A stretch of DNA of 64,000 bases from Clostridium sp. DSM 17811 (GTDB lineage Bacteria; Bacillota; Clostridia; Clostridiales; Clostridiaceae): the NCBI RefSeq assembly GCF_018861905.1, contig NZ_JAHLDU010000001.1, positions 310,001-374,000 on the forward strand. Reading direction: 5' to 3'. The notes beneath the pieces were generated by a model. It worked only from the letters and a program-made list of their open reading frames with translations, ran no database searches and was not told the origin of the DNA. The translations under genes were made by a program, and so were the position numbers. Shown here one piece after another: positions 44,390 through 52,388 of the stretch. Position 1 is the stretch's first letter. Each line of letters opens with the position of its first letter.

Positions 44390-45109
44390 TTATTTGTAAT
44401 GATGCCCATGATGTGGCAATACATGTTGTATTTTAACTTCTTGCTCTTTTGTTATAGTCCCATTATCAACAAGTGCCTTCATAGGATTAACCTTAGTACC
44501 ATCCATTTTTTTCACGTATTCTTGTCTTTCTTTTTGACTCATATTTTGCATTTTCTTATAAATTTCTTTTCTCTGCGTTTGCCTTTCCATCATAATATCT
44601 TGAACTTTATTGCTTTGCTCAATTGTTATTACTTTATCATCTACAAGACCCTTTAAGCCATTTTTTAGTTCCACAGTTTTTATTTCTGTCCTTTTAACAT
44701 ACATTTTTTCACGAAGAGCTTCCGATTTATCCTTAGTTAAAATACCTTCTGTTACTAAATCATTAAATAGTCCACCTTTTTTACCATCACATTTTCCTTT
44801 TTCGCATCCCTTATGTTTTTTCTCGGACTTTATGCTAACATATTCTAATACCTTATCTCCTTCAGCTTTAGTAATGATGTTTGAGTTCACACTCTCCTTA
44901 ATTACAATTTGTAATGTAGCTTTCACTTCTGCTCGCTGTGCTTTATCGACTTTTTTGTTACTTGAAGAATGCTTAAATTTTATATTTGTAACAACCTTTT
45001 CATTTTCGATGTTGTTATCAGTAGCAAATGCAAGACTTGTTCCGGAAAAAGCTATGCCTGCAGATAACATTCCGCTTAATATTTTTATTCTCAAAGAAGT
45101 ACTTTTCAT
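44390..45109 (-). CDS. Secreted repeat protein with a His-rich C-terminus
   Basis: A 239-aa protein with a signal peptide (cleavage probably after LAFA, near residue 29). The mature part is strongly basic and contains three degenerate helical repeats of the kind LVxxGxITxxQxxKI (LVTEGILTKDKSEAL; LVDDKVITIEQSNKV; LVDNGTITKEQEVKI), a Cys/Lys stretch (KKHKGCEKGKCDGKKGG) and a HHGHHYK end. The cysteines and histidines suggest metal binding, but no known domain is seen. GGAGGG precedes the ATG. Monocistronic. Confidence 0.75.
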   Translation of the reverse strand: MKSTSLRIKILSGMLSAGIAFSGTSLAFATDNNIENEKVVTNIKFKHSSSNKKVDKAQRAEVKATLQIVIKESVNSNIITKAEGDKVLEYVSIKSEKKHKGCEKGKCDGKKGGLFNDLVTEGILTKDKSEALREKMYVKRTEIKTVELKNGLKGLVDDKVITIEQSNKVQDIMMERQTQRKEIYKKMQNMSQKERQEYVKKMDGTKVNPMKALVDNGTITKEQEVKIQHVLPHHGHHYK

Positions 45110-45405
45110 TATTAACCCTCCCTACAGTAAATTTATACCCCATTATTATTACTTTATTAAGGTAATTATATTCATTACTATAAGAGCTGTTGTACCCTTT
45201 TTTTATGAACTTTATGATAAGGATTAAATATAGTTCTTATTTCTGTATTCTTTTTATAAACCTCTCCTATACCTTATATTAATTATTTATTCTTGAATTT
45301 TCTAGGATTTTTGATAAAAAACGCCACTAAAATAATAGATTATAAATCCATTAAATGCTATAATATTGTAGTTTTATATATTAACTTCAGGGTGGGTGAT
45401 GAGAT

Positions 45406-46542
45406 ATGTTAAGCATAGGTTCTCTTAAGGATAACATTGCACAGATATTAAGTATATTAAAAAAAGATCTAGTTTTTTCGCTAGCTTTAGCACTTTCTAT
45501 TATAACATCATTCTTTTCCACTCCTAAAATAGAATACATTGATTTTAAAGTTTTATTTACATTATTTAATCTTATGCTCATTGTCAGTGCCTTTAAACAT
45601 ATGAAGGTGCTTGACAAACTAGCTGTAACTTTACTTATTAAATACGATAGTTCTAAAAAAATCTCTTTTATTTTAATATACTTAACTTTTTTTAGCTCTA
45701 TGCTCATAACCAATGATGTGGCTTTAATAACCTTTGTGCCTTTAGCCCTTATAATAAGTAAACGCGCAAGTATTAGTCCTATGAAATTAGTTATATTTCA
45801 AACTTTAGCTGCTAATATTGGTAGTGGCCTTACCCCTATGGGGAATCCACAGAATTTATTTCTTTTTTCCTATTATAGACTAGCAGGTTTTGAATTCTTG
45901 AAAACAATGATTCCATTTACACTTTTAGGTATTGTATGGCTTTTTATTCTAAATAATTTCCAAAAGAATAAAAAACTTAAATTTGATTTAGATAACATAA
46001 TTATTGAAAACAAAATAAAAGTGATGGTTTTTTGTCTTCTATTTATATTTATTATATTATCTGTGTTTAATATAATAAATTACAAATTAGCCTTTATCAT
46101 TACACTGCTTACAGTGCTAATATTAAATAAAAAACTATTATTAAAAGTAGATTATATTTTATTACTTACATTTGTATGTTTCTTTATATTTATTGGTAAT
46201 TTATCAAGTTTACCTTTTATAAAATCGCTGGCAAGGAATTTTTTGCAAAATAAAACGACAACTTATTTCTCATCTATTATATTAAGTCAAGTTGTTAGTA
46301 ACGTGCCATGTTCAATACTACTCGCAAATTTCACTTCGAACTGGAGGGAACTTTTGCTTGGAGTAAATATAGGTGGACTTGGGACACTAGTTGCTTCCTT
46401 AGCTAGTGTTATCTCATATAAACTCTACATAAAAAAACGAACTGCAAATGCTCAAAGTAGATATCTCACCTTATTTACATTATATAATTTAATTAGCTTA
46501 CTAATATTCACCTTTGTACTTTACTTTATTTTTATATTTTAA
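45406..46542 (+). CDS. SLC13/ArsB-type anion permease
   Basis: A 378-aa membrane protein with about eleven helices and the two-repeat plan of the ion-transporter superfamily: TNDVALITFVPLAL and ANIGSGLTPMGNPQNL in the first half, SQVVSNVPCSILLANF and NIGGLGTLVASLAS in the second. Relatives carry dicarboxylates, citrate, sulfate or arsenite. At 378 aa it is shorter than most (usually 420 or more), with a short N-terminus. The GGGTGATGAG site precedes the ATG. No arsenic or citrate genes are near, so the substrate is open. Confidence 0.85.
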   Translation: MLSIGSLKDNIAQILSILKKDLVFSLALALSIITSFFSTPKIEYIDFKVLFTLFNLMLIVSAFKHMKVLDKLAVTLLIKYDSSKKISFILIYLTFFSSMLITNDVALITFVPLALIISKRASISPMKLVIFQTLAANIGSGLTPMGNPQNLFLFSYYRLAGFEFLKTMIPFTLLGIVWLFILNNFQKNKKLKFDLDNIIIENKIKVMVFCLLFIFIILSVFNIINYKLAFIITLLTVLILNKKLLLKVDYILLLTFVCFFIFIGNLSSLPFIKSLARNFLQNKTTTYFSSIILSQVVSNVPCSILLANFTSNWRELLLGVNIGGLGTLVASLASVISYKLYIKKRTANAQSRYLTLFTLYNLISLLIFTFVLYFIFIF

Positions 46543-46690
46543 AGTACCTACTGTAGACAATATTAACATAGTAATTTATACTTATTCTTGTAAAAGCAAT
46601 AATATTTATATAAAGTATTTACTAAAACCTACATTATATGGGAGGAGGATTTGTCAAAAGTTTAAATATTCCTTTTGATAAAATAAAAAA

Positions 46691-47320
46691 ATGCCAACTA
46701 ACACTATTTTAAAACCTATTTATAAAAAAATAGCTATTGATATTACTAATAGAATATTATCAGGGGATTTTTGTATAGGAGATAAACTATATGGTCGCTC
46801 TTCTCTTGCGAGCGAATATAACGTATCACCAGAAACTATAAGAAGATCCGTAACCCTTTTAAGTGACATGGATATAGTTACCGTTACTAAAGGGAGTGGA
46901 ATAGTCATAACCTCCGTGGATAATTGCCTAAAGTTTATTGATAAATTCAAAGATATAGATTCAATAAGTTCTATTAAACAAAATATTTTTAACTTACTCG
47001 AAAAGAAAAAGGAGTTAGATAAAAGTATAAATTATTCTATTGATGAACTAATAGATTATTCTAGTAGATTTAAAAATAGCAATCCATTTATTCCTTATGA
47101 ATTTGAAATACAACCTGAAATGGTTATCATAGATAAAACAGTATCTGAATCTAAATTTTGGCAAAGTACAGGTGCAACTATAATCGGTATCAGGCGTGAT
47201 GATAAATTAATGCTTTCGCCAGGCCCACATTCTACCTTCAAGATCAAAGATATCTTCATAGTAATTTGTGACGAGGGTAGTTATAATAGAATTAAAACTT
47301 TTCTTTATGGAAATAAATAA
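46691..47320 (+). CDS. busR: BusR-like regulator (GntR winged helix plus RCK_C)
   Basis: A 209-aa repressor-type protein: GntR-family winged helix (about 8-75, KLYGRSSLASEYNVSPETIRRSV), a coiled-coil connector (about 90-125) and a C-terminal RCK_C/TrkA_C domain (about 130-209, WQSTGATIIGI and LSPGPHSTF). BusR of lactic acid bacteria has this exact plan; when bound to c-di-AMP it represses the betaine transporter busAB. Here the next operon is an OpuC betaine-type transporter with a bipartite operator in its promoter. The ATG has no ribosome site close by; a strong GGAGGAGG lies 43 nt upstream. Confidence 0.85.
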   Translation: MPTNTILKPIYKKIAIDITNRILSGDFCIGDKLYGRSSLASEYNVSPETIRRSVTLLSDMDIVTVTKGSGIVITSVDNCLKFIDKFKDIDSISSIKQNIFNLLEKKKELDKSINYSIDELIDYSSRFKNSNPFIPYEFEIQPEMVIIDKTVSESKFWQSTGATIIGIRRDDKLMLSPGPHSTFKIKDIFIVICDEGSYNRIKTFLYGNK

Positions 47321-47322
47321 GT

Positions 47323-47359
47323 AAAAAGGCGATATATTATTAAAATATATCGCCTTTTT
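47323..47359 (+). terminator. Terminator after busR
   Basis: AAAAAGGCGATATAT (47323-47337) pairs with ATATATCGCCTTTTT (47345-47359). The regulator and the transporter are thus separate transcripts. Confidence 0.92.
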
Positions 47360-47473
47360 CTGCTTGATTTAAAATAGAAACCTAACTTACAAAAAGTTTG
47401 TATAAATACACTTTAATAGATAAATAATAATTTAGTAATAATTCTATACAAACTTTTATGAATTCGCACAATC

Positions 47474-47521
47474 TTTACAAAGTAACAACTTAATGTTACA
47501 ATAGAGGTTGTTACTTTGTAA
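47474..47521 (+). promoter_or_regulatory. opuC promoter enclosed by a bipartite operator
   Basis: TTTACA (47474-47479) and TACAAT (47497-47502) with a 17-bp spacer form the promoter. TTACAAAGTAACAAC (47475-47489) and its exact complement GTTGTTACTTTGTAA (47507-47521) enclose the -10. Each arm also contains its own small palindrome TTACNNNGTAA. A dimer-of-dimers such as BusR could bridge both sites and block the promoter. Confidence 0.75.
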
Positions 47522-47540
47522 TAAATTAGGAGGTTTTAAC

Positions 47541-48686
47541 TTGATCGAGTTTAAAAATGTAAGCAAAAGCTTTAATGGTAGAAAAATATTAAAAGATATA
47601 AATATTACTATACAAGATGAGGAATTAGTAGTTTTTATAGGACCTAGTGGTTGCGGTAAAACTACAACACTAAAAATGATTAATAAATTAATAACTCCCA
47701 CTTCTGGTGAAGTTTTAATTAATGGTAAAAAGATTGGAGATCAAAACACCATAAAATTAAGACGTAACATGGGTTATGTTATACAACAAGCAGGTCTACT
47801 TCCACATTTAACTATAGGTGATAATATAGCATTAATACCTTCTATAGAAAAAATGGAAAAAGAAATGCTACGAACTAAAGTAATTGAGTTGTTAACACTC
47901 GTAGGACTAGATCCCGATATATATATAGATAAATATCCCAATCAGTTAAGTGGAGGTGAGCAACAAAGAGTAGGTGTTGCAAGAGCTTTCGTAATGGATC
48001 CTGATGTTATACTCATGGATGAACCCTTTAGTGCCCTGGACCCTATAACAAAAACTCAGCTTCAAGATGAAGTATTTAATATCCAACAAAACTACAAAAA
48101 AACTATTATATTTGTAACTCACGATATGGATGAAGCATTAAAGCTTGGTGATAGAATTTGTATTATGGATGGTGGATATGTGGTTCAATTTGATACACCG
48201 TCAGAAATATTAAAGAATCCTATTAATGACTTCGTACGTGACTTCGTAGGTAAAAATAGGATATGGAATCAACCTGAATTAATTATGGCAAAAGATATTA
48301 TGATAGATAAGCCTGTAAAATCAGTTGGAGAACGAACAATACTCCAAGCACTTGAAATAATGAAATCTAACAATGTAGATAGTTTACTTGTTGTAGATAA
48401 AAGTAATACGCTAACTGGACTTGTTACATTAAAACAAATTAGAACAACCCTAAGAAAAGATCCAGATAAAACTAAAAGAATAAAAGACTTAATGGAAACT
48501 CATCTTATAACCGTAAATCAAGAAGATTCAATAATAAATATATTAGAGGTTATAAAAAAGGAAGATATAAATTTTGTTCCAGTAGTTGATGATAACCATA
48601 AGCTAGCAGGCCTTCTTACAAAGAGCAGCCTTTTATCTATATTAAGTAATCAATTCATAGATATGGAGGTAGATGTTAATGAATAG
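47541..48686 (+). CDS. OpuC-type ABC transporter ATPase with CBS domains (system 2)
   Basis: A 381-aa ATPase closely similar to that at 29078-30205: Walker A GPSGCGKTTT, signature LSGGEQQRVGVARA, Walker B VILMDEPFSALDP, switch VTHDMDEA, and a C-terminal CBS pair (about 255-375). The start is TTG at 47541 behind AGGAGG; the open frame extends upstream through the operator but without a ribosome site. It overlaps the permease fusion by 8 nt. Predicted to power uptake of glycine betaine or related osmolytes under BusR control. Confidence 0.94.
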   Translation: MIEFKNVSKSFNGRKILKDINITIQDEELVVFIGPSGCGKTTTLKMINKLITPTSGEVLINGKKIGDQNTIKLRRNMGYVIQQAGLLPHLTIGDNIALIPSIEKMEKEMLRTKVIELLTLVGLDPDIYIDKYPNQLSGGEQQRVGVARAFVMDPDVILMDEPFSALDPITKTQLQDEVFNIQQNYKKTIIFVTHDMDEALKLGDRICIMDGGYVVQFDTPSEILKNPINDFVRDFVGKNRIWNQPELIMAKDIMIDKPVKSVGERTILQALEIMKSNNVDSLLVVDKSNTLTGLVTLKQIRTTLRKDPDKTKRIKDLMETHLITVNQEDSIINILEVIKKEDINFVPVVDDNHKLAGLLTKSSLLSILSNQFIDMEVDVNE

Positions 48687-50256
48687 TTTCACTTCATTTT
48701 TTAATTTCGTAGTAGAAAGAAAAGCTCAAATAATAGATCTAACTATGCAACATATTCAACTAACTTTATTTTCGATTGTTATTGCTATATTAATTGCTAT
48801 ACCACTTGGTATACTTATAGTTAGATATAGAAAACTTTCGGTTCCTGTAATTGGTGTTACAAATGTAATCCAATCAATACCTAGTCTTGCGTTGCTTGGA
48901 TTTTTAATACCAGCACTTGGTATTGGTAGTAAACCCGCAATTATAATGGTAGTTATGTATTCTCTTCTACCAATTGTAAAAAATACATTCACAGGACTCA
49001 CAAATGTCAGCCCTGCACTTATTGAAGCTGCCGATGGTATGGGACTTACAAGCACTCAGGTACTTCTAAAAGTTCGTTTTCCCCTAGCTATGCCAATTAT
49101 CATGTCAGGTATTAGAATATCTTCAGTTACAGCTGTTGGGCTTATGACTATAGCTGCCTTCATAGGAGCTGGTGGTCTTGGATACTTAGTATTCTCCGGA
49201 GTTCAAACTGTCGATAATAACATGATTCTTGCTGGAGCTATCCCTGCTTGTATCCTTGCTATTGTATTAGATTTTGTACTAGGTAAGATAGAAAACATCG
49301 TAGTTCCTGAGGGAATAAAAGTTACTCATAGTAAAGGTTCTAAACGCAAAGGTTTATTGGGAAGTAAAAAATTTAAACTTATAACTTCAGGAATTGTACT
49401 TTTAGTTATATTATCAACAGTAGCTACAAGTTTTATTAATGATAAAAACAAGATAGTAGTAGGATCTAAGAACTTTAATGAACAATTAGTACTTGGAGAT
49501 ATGGTCTCCTCATTAATTGAAGCTAAAACAAAATACAAAGTTGAAAGAAAATTGAATTTAGGTGGAACTAACGTAGTATTTAGTGCCCTAAAATCAAAAG
49601 ACGTAGATTTGTATGTAGAGTATACTGGTACCGTTCTTGTAAATATGTTAAAACAACCTACTATGAGCGATCCAGCAAAAGTTTACGATACTGGAAAAGC
49701 AGCTTTGGCTAAAAAGTACGGTATAGAAATGTTAAAACCAATAGGATTTAACAATACTTACGTACTTGCAGTAAAAAAAGATTTTGCAAAAAAGAATAAC
49801 TTAGAAACTATATCCGATTTAGCAAAAATAAGTCCAACAGTAACCGCTGGAGTTACTATGGATTTTGCTAATAGACCAGATGGTTATCTTGGACTTCAAA
49901 AGAAATATAATCTAAAATTCAAAAGTGTAAAAGGTATAGATGGTGGACTTAGATATACAGCCCTTAAAAATGGTGAAACCCAGGTTTTAGATGCATTCTC
50001 CACTGATGGGTTAATTAAAAAGTTTGATTTAAAACTTTTAAAAGATGATAAAGCTTTCTTCCCACCATATTATGCAGTTTCACTAGTAAACGCAGATACA
50101 TTGAAAAAATATCCTGAGCTAAAGGGTGTTTTATCAGCCTTAGATGGAAAAATTAACGATGATGAAATGCGAGCTATGAACTTAAAAGTAGATAATGGCG
50201 CACAATCTAAAACAGTTGCCGAAGACTTTTTAAGATCAAAACACTTAATTGATTAA
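48679..50256 (+). CDS. OpuC-type permease fused to its substrate-binding domain (system 2)
   Basis: A 525-aa fusion of ABC permease (about 1-215, EAA-like loop DGMGLTSTQVLLKVRFPLA) and an extracytoplasmic betaine-type binding domain (about 260-525). The binding domain keeps the family words VGSKNFNEQLVLGDM and YVEYTGTVL, so quaternary-amine binding is likely. GGAGGT gives the ATG at 48679 an 8-nt gap; an ATG two codons earlier is too close to it. Last gene of the unit, followed by a strong terminator. Confidence 0.94.
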   Translation: MNSFTSFFNFVVERKAQIIDLTMQHIQLTLFSIVIAILIAIPLGILIVRYRKLSVPVIGVTNVIQSIPSLALLGFLIPALGIGSKPAIIMVVMYSLLPIVKNTFTGLTNVSPALIEAADGMGLTSTQVLLKVRFPLAMPIIMSGIRISSVTAVGLMTIAAFIGAGGLGYLVFSGVQTVDNNMILAGAIPACILAIVLDFVLGKIENIVVPEGIKVTHSKGSKRKGLLGSKKFKLITSGIVLLVILSTVATSFINDKNKIVVGSKNFNEQLVLGDMVSSLIEAKTKYKVERKLNLGGTNVVFSALKSKDVDLYVEYTGTVLVNMLKQPTMSDPAKVYDTGKAALAKKYGIEMLKPIGFNNTYVLAVKKDFAKKNNLETISDLAKISPTVTAGVTMDFANRPDGYLGLQKKYNLKFKSVKGIDGGLRYTALKNGETQVLDAFSTDGLIKKFDLKLLKDDKAFFPPYYAVSLVNADTLKKYPELKGVLSALDGKINDDEMRAMNLKVDNGAQSKTVAEDFLRSKHLID

Positions 50257-50304
50257 TTATCTTCTTCGAAGCTATTAAATTATCTCAAAATAAGCTATTA
50301 AAAT

Positions 50305-50348
50305 AAAAAAGGCGTGATATATTTTTAAAATATGTCACGCCTTTTTTA
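50305..50348 (+). terminator. Terminator after the opuC system 2 operon
   Basis: AAAAAAGGCGTGATATAT pairs with a complementary arm ending GTCACGCCTTTTTT. The stem resembles the busR terminator (shared AAAAAGGCG and GATATAT words). Confidence 0.92.
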
Positions 50349-50364
50349 TTGTTATTATAAAATA

Positions 50365-51411
50365 TTAATTAAAGTTATCTTTAATATTAAAAACATATTT
50401 ACCTAAAGATGTTTTTATTAAAATCTTATAAAAACAAATACTAAGTATAATTGAAGCTACTGCTATAAATGGTATCATGACCTTAGAACTATATAAACCA
50501 TGACTAACTAATAATCTTGAAGTTTTACTTACAAAAAGTGGTTCATGGAACAAATATATCGCGAAAGAGTATTTCCCTAAGGTTAATAATATTTTACTAT
50601 TTTTTAAATATACTGCTATATAATACATTGCAACTACTGCAATAGGAGTTAAAATTAAATTTGTACTTAAATTGCTTATAAGTGGATTTTTTATAAGTGA
50701 TACTACTGGTAATAAAAACAGATAAAATATAATAGTTATTTTTCTATACTTTTTTCTGATTTTTTTAAAATACAATTGGACTCCTAACTCGTATAAATAA
50801 AAGTAATATATAAAATTAATAGGCTGCATATATGGGCTAGAAAGTAGTTTTGTTTTAATTTGAATAACAGTTATTATAATTGCTATGATGTATAAAATAA
50901 TCAGTCTTATTCTAGAATTTTTTAAAAATTTAATTATAATAGGATAACTGAATACAACAAGCGTGTACATAGGAATATACCATAATTGATACGCAAAATT
51001 ATCCCCTAAAAATGCATTAAATAGATCCTTTAAACAATTTATAAAAACATAATAAATATTAACAGGATCATGTAGAATTATATTTTCTACACAAAGCTTA
51101 CCCCACTCAAATAATATCCAACATATACTAACAATAAGAAATGGTTTAATAATCTTAGTAAATTTTTTATATATAAGTTTAGTATATTTTTCATTTTTAT
51201 CATGCATTTCATATTTGTACCCTGAAATAAATATAAACATTGGAACTGCTACATGGACAACTTTATCTACAAGAGTAAATACAAACCCCACTTGAACATA
51301 AGTTTTTAAGTGTAATATACTGAGCAGGAAAAATGCATTGCTATGTATAAGTGTTACAAATAAAATTGCTATCCCACTATATACTTGTAATTCGCTTAAA
51401 TGTTTCTTCAT
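50365..51411 (-). CDS. Acyltransferase-3 family membrane protein
   Basis: A 348-aa integral membrane protein with about ten helices of the acyltransferase 3 family, which moves acyl groups onto surface sugars or glycolipids. The N-terminal catalytic His region is ILFVTLIHSNAFF, followed by VPMFIFISGYKY and later SFAIYLFHEPLFV. The ATG at 51411 follows AAGGGGTG. It sits alone, with no polysaccharide genes nearby, so the acceptor is unknown. Confidence 0.88.
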   Translation of the reverse strand: MKKHLSELQVYSGIAILFVTLIHSNAFFLLSILHLKTYVQVGFVFTLVDKVVHVAVPMFIFISGYKYEMHDKNEKYTKLIYKKFTKIIKPFLIVSICWILFEWGKLCVENIILHDPVNIYYVFINCLKDLFNAFLGDNFAYQLWYIPMYTLVVFSYPIIIKFLKNSRIRLIILYIIAIIITVIQIKTKLLSSPYMQPINFIYYFYLYELGVQLYFKKIRKKYRKITIIFYLFLLPVVSLIKNPLISNLSTNLILTPIAVVAMYYIAVYLKNSKILLTLGKYSFAIYLFHEPLFVSKTSRLLVSHGLYSSKVMIPFIAVASIILSICFYKILIKTSLGKYVFNIKDNFN

Positions 51412-51562
51412 AAATACACCCCTTAAAGAGTTCCATAAGCTTTTTACTAGCATATGAAAAAGAAAGTTACATATACATTATACTATCAGTTACGACATCT
51501 TTCAACTTTTCCCTCTGATCAATTTTTTTTACTTAATGATAATAAACCTTTATTAATTAACT

Positions 51563-51587
51563 AAAAAAAGTGTCTATAGACACTTTC
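51563..51587 (-). terminator. Terminator after the DUF6241 gene
   Basis: AAAGTGTCTATAGACACTTT (51567-51586) is self-complementary and is followed by a T-run on the minus strand. Confidence 0.85.
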
Positions 51588-51618
51588 TTAAAATTATTAT
51601 ATGTTTTTAATATCGTTA

Positions 51619-52146
51619 TCACCTAAGAGACTTTGCCTTTCCGATTGTACCGTTAAGTCCATCCCATAAGTAATTGTGCTCTCCAACTCCATTCTTAAAA
51701 TCTTTATTTTTCCAACGAGTAAGAAACTCTAAAAGCACTACCTTATCAGGATACCCACTTTTTGAAACATCATTAATTAATTGGTCACACTTAGCATCGG
51801 TTATCTCTACCTCTCCCCATATCTTCCCATCCTCCGCCACAATCTTAGTATTTATCATTTTATGCATTGTATTATACAGTACTAGTTCCTTATCACTTAT
51901 ATTTTGTGTATTATGGTTTTGTTTTATTACAACCTGCTTGGTCTCTAACTGCTGCTTTATCTGAACTGCTTGTACAATTTTAGGACTATTCTGTTTATTT
52001 AGTTTGTGTTGCGAAATATAAAAGCCTCCTATACCTATTATAATACTCACTAATAATATACTACCTATGCCAATCAACCTACCACGATTGTCAAATAGTT
52101 TTTCACATGCATCAATGAATTTACCTCCTATCCTATCTAGTTTCAT
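51619..52146 (-). CDS. Membrane-anchored protein, probably DUF6241
   Basis: A 175-aa protein with a basic cytoplasmic N-terminus, one membrane segment (about 24-45), a Gln/Lys-rich linker (about 48-85) and a C-terminal domain (about 88-175). The ending LLEFLTRWKNKDF, then HNYLWDGLNGTIGKA, matches what I recall of the DUF6241 family of Bacilli and clostridia, function unknown. GGGAGG precedes the ATG. It stands alone, divergent from the histidine kinase. Confidence 0.65.
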   Translation of the reverse strand: MKLDRIGGKFIDACEKLFDNRGRLIGIGSILLVSIIIGIGGFYISQHKLNKQNSPKIVQAVQIKQQLETKQVVIKQNHNTQNISDKELVLYNTMHKMINTKIVAEDGKIWGEVEITDAKCDQLINDVSKSGYPDKVVLLEFLTRWKNKDFKNGVGEHNYLWDGLNGTIGKAKSLR

Positions 52147-52388
52147 TAAAAAAACCTCCCTTAAATATTATGTTATGCTACTAACATAATATCATATGTA
52201 TTTTTTTAGATTATTTGTCAATTTTAAGTATATCACTATTGTATAATTTTTGTAATAATATTCCAATATTGTTTCTTTAAAGTAATATATAATTATAAAA
52301 ATCATATAAATTTAAGATATAACATAGTAATATATTATAAGGTATGATAACATATATACGTATAGAATTAGGGGGTGGGGGTTATTTT

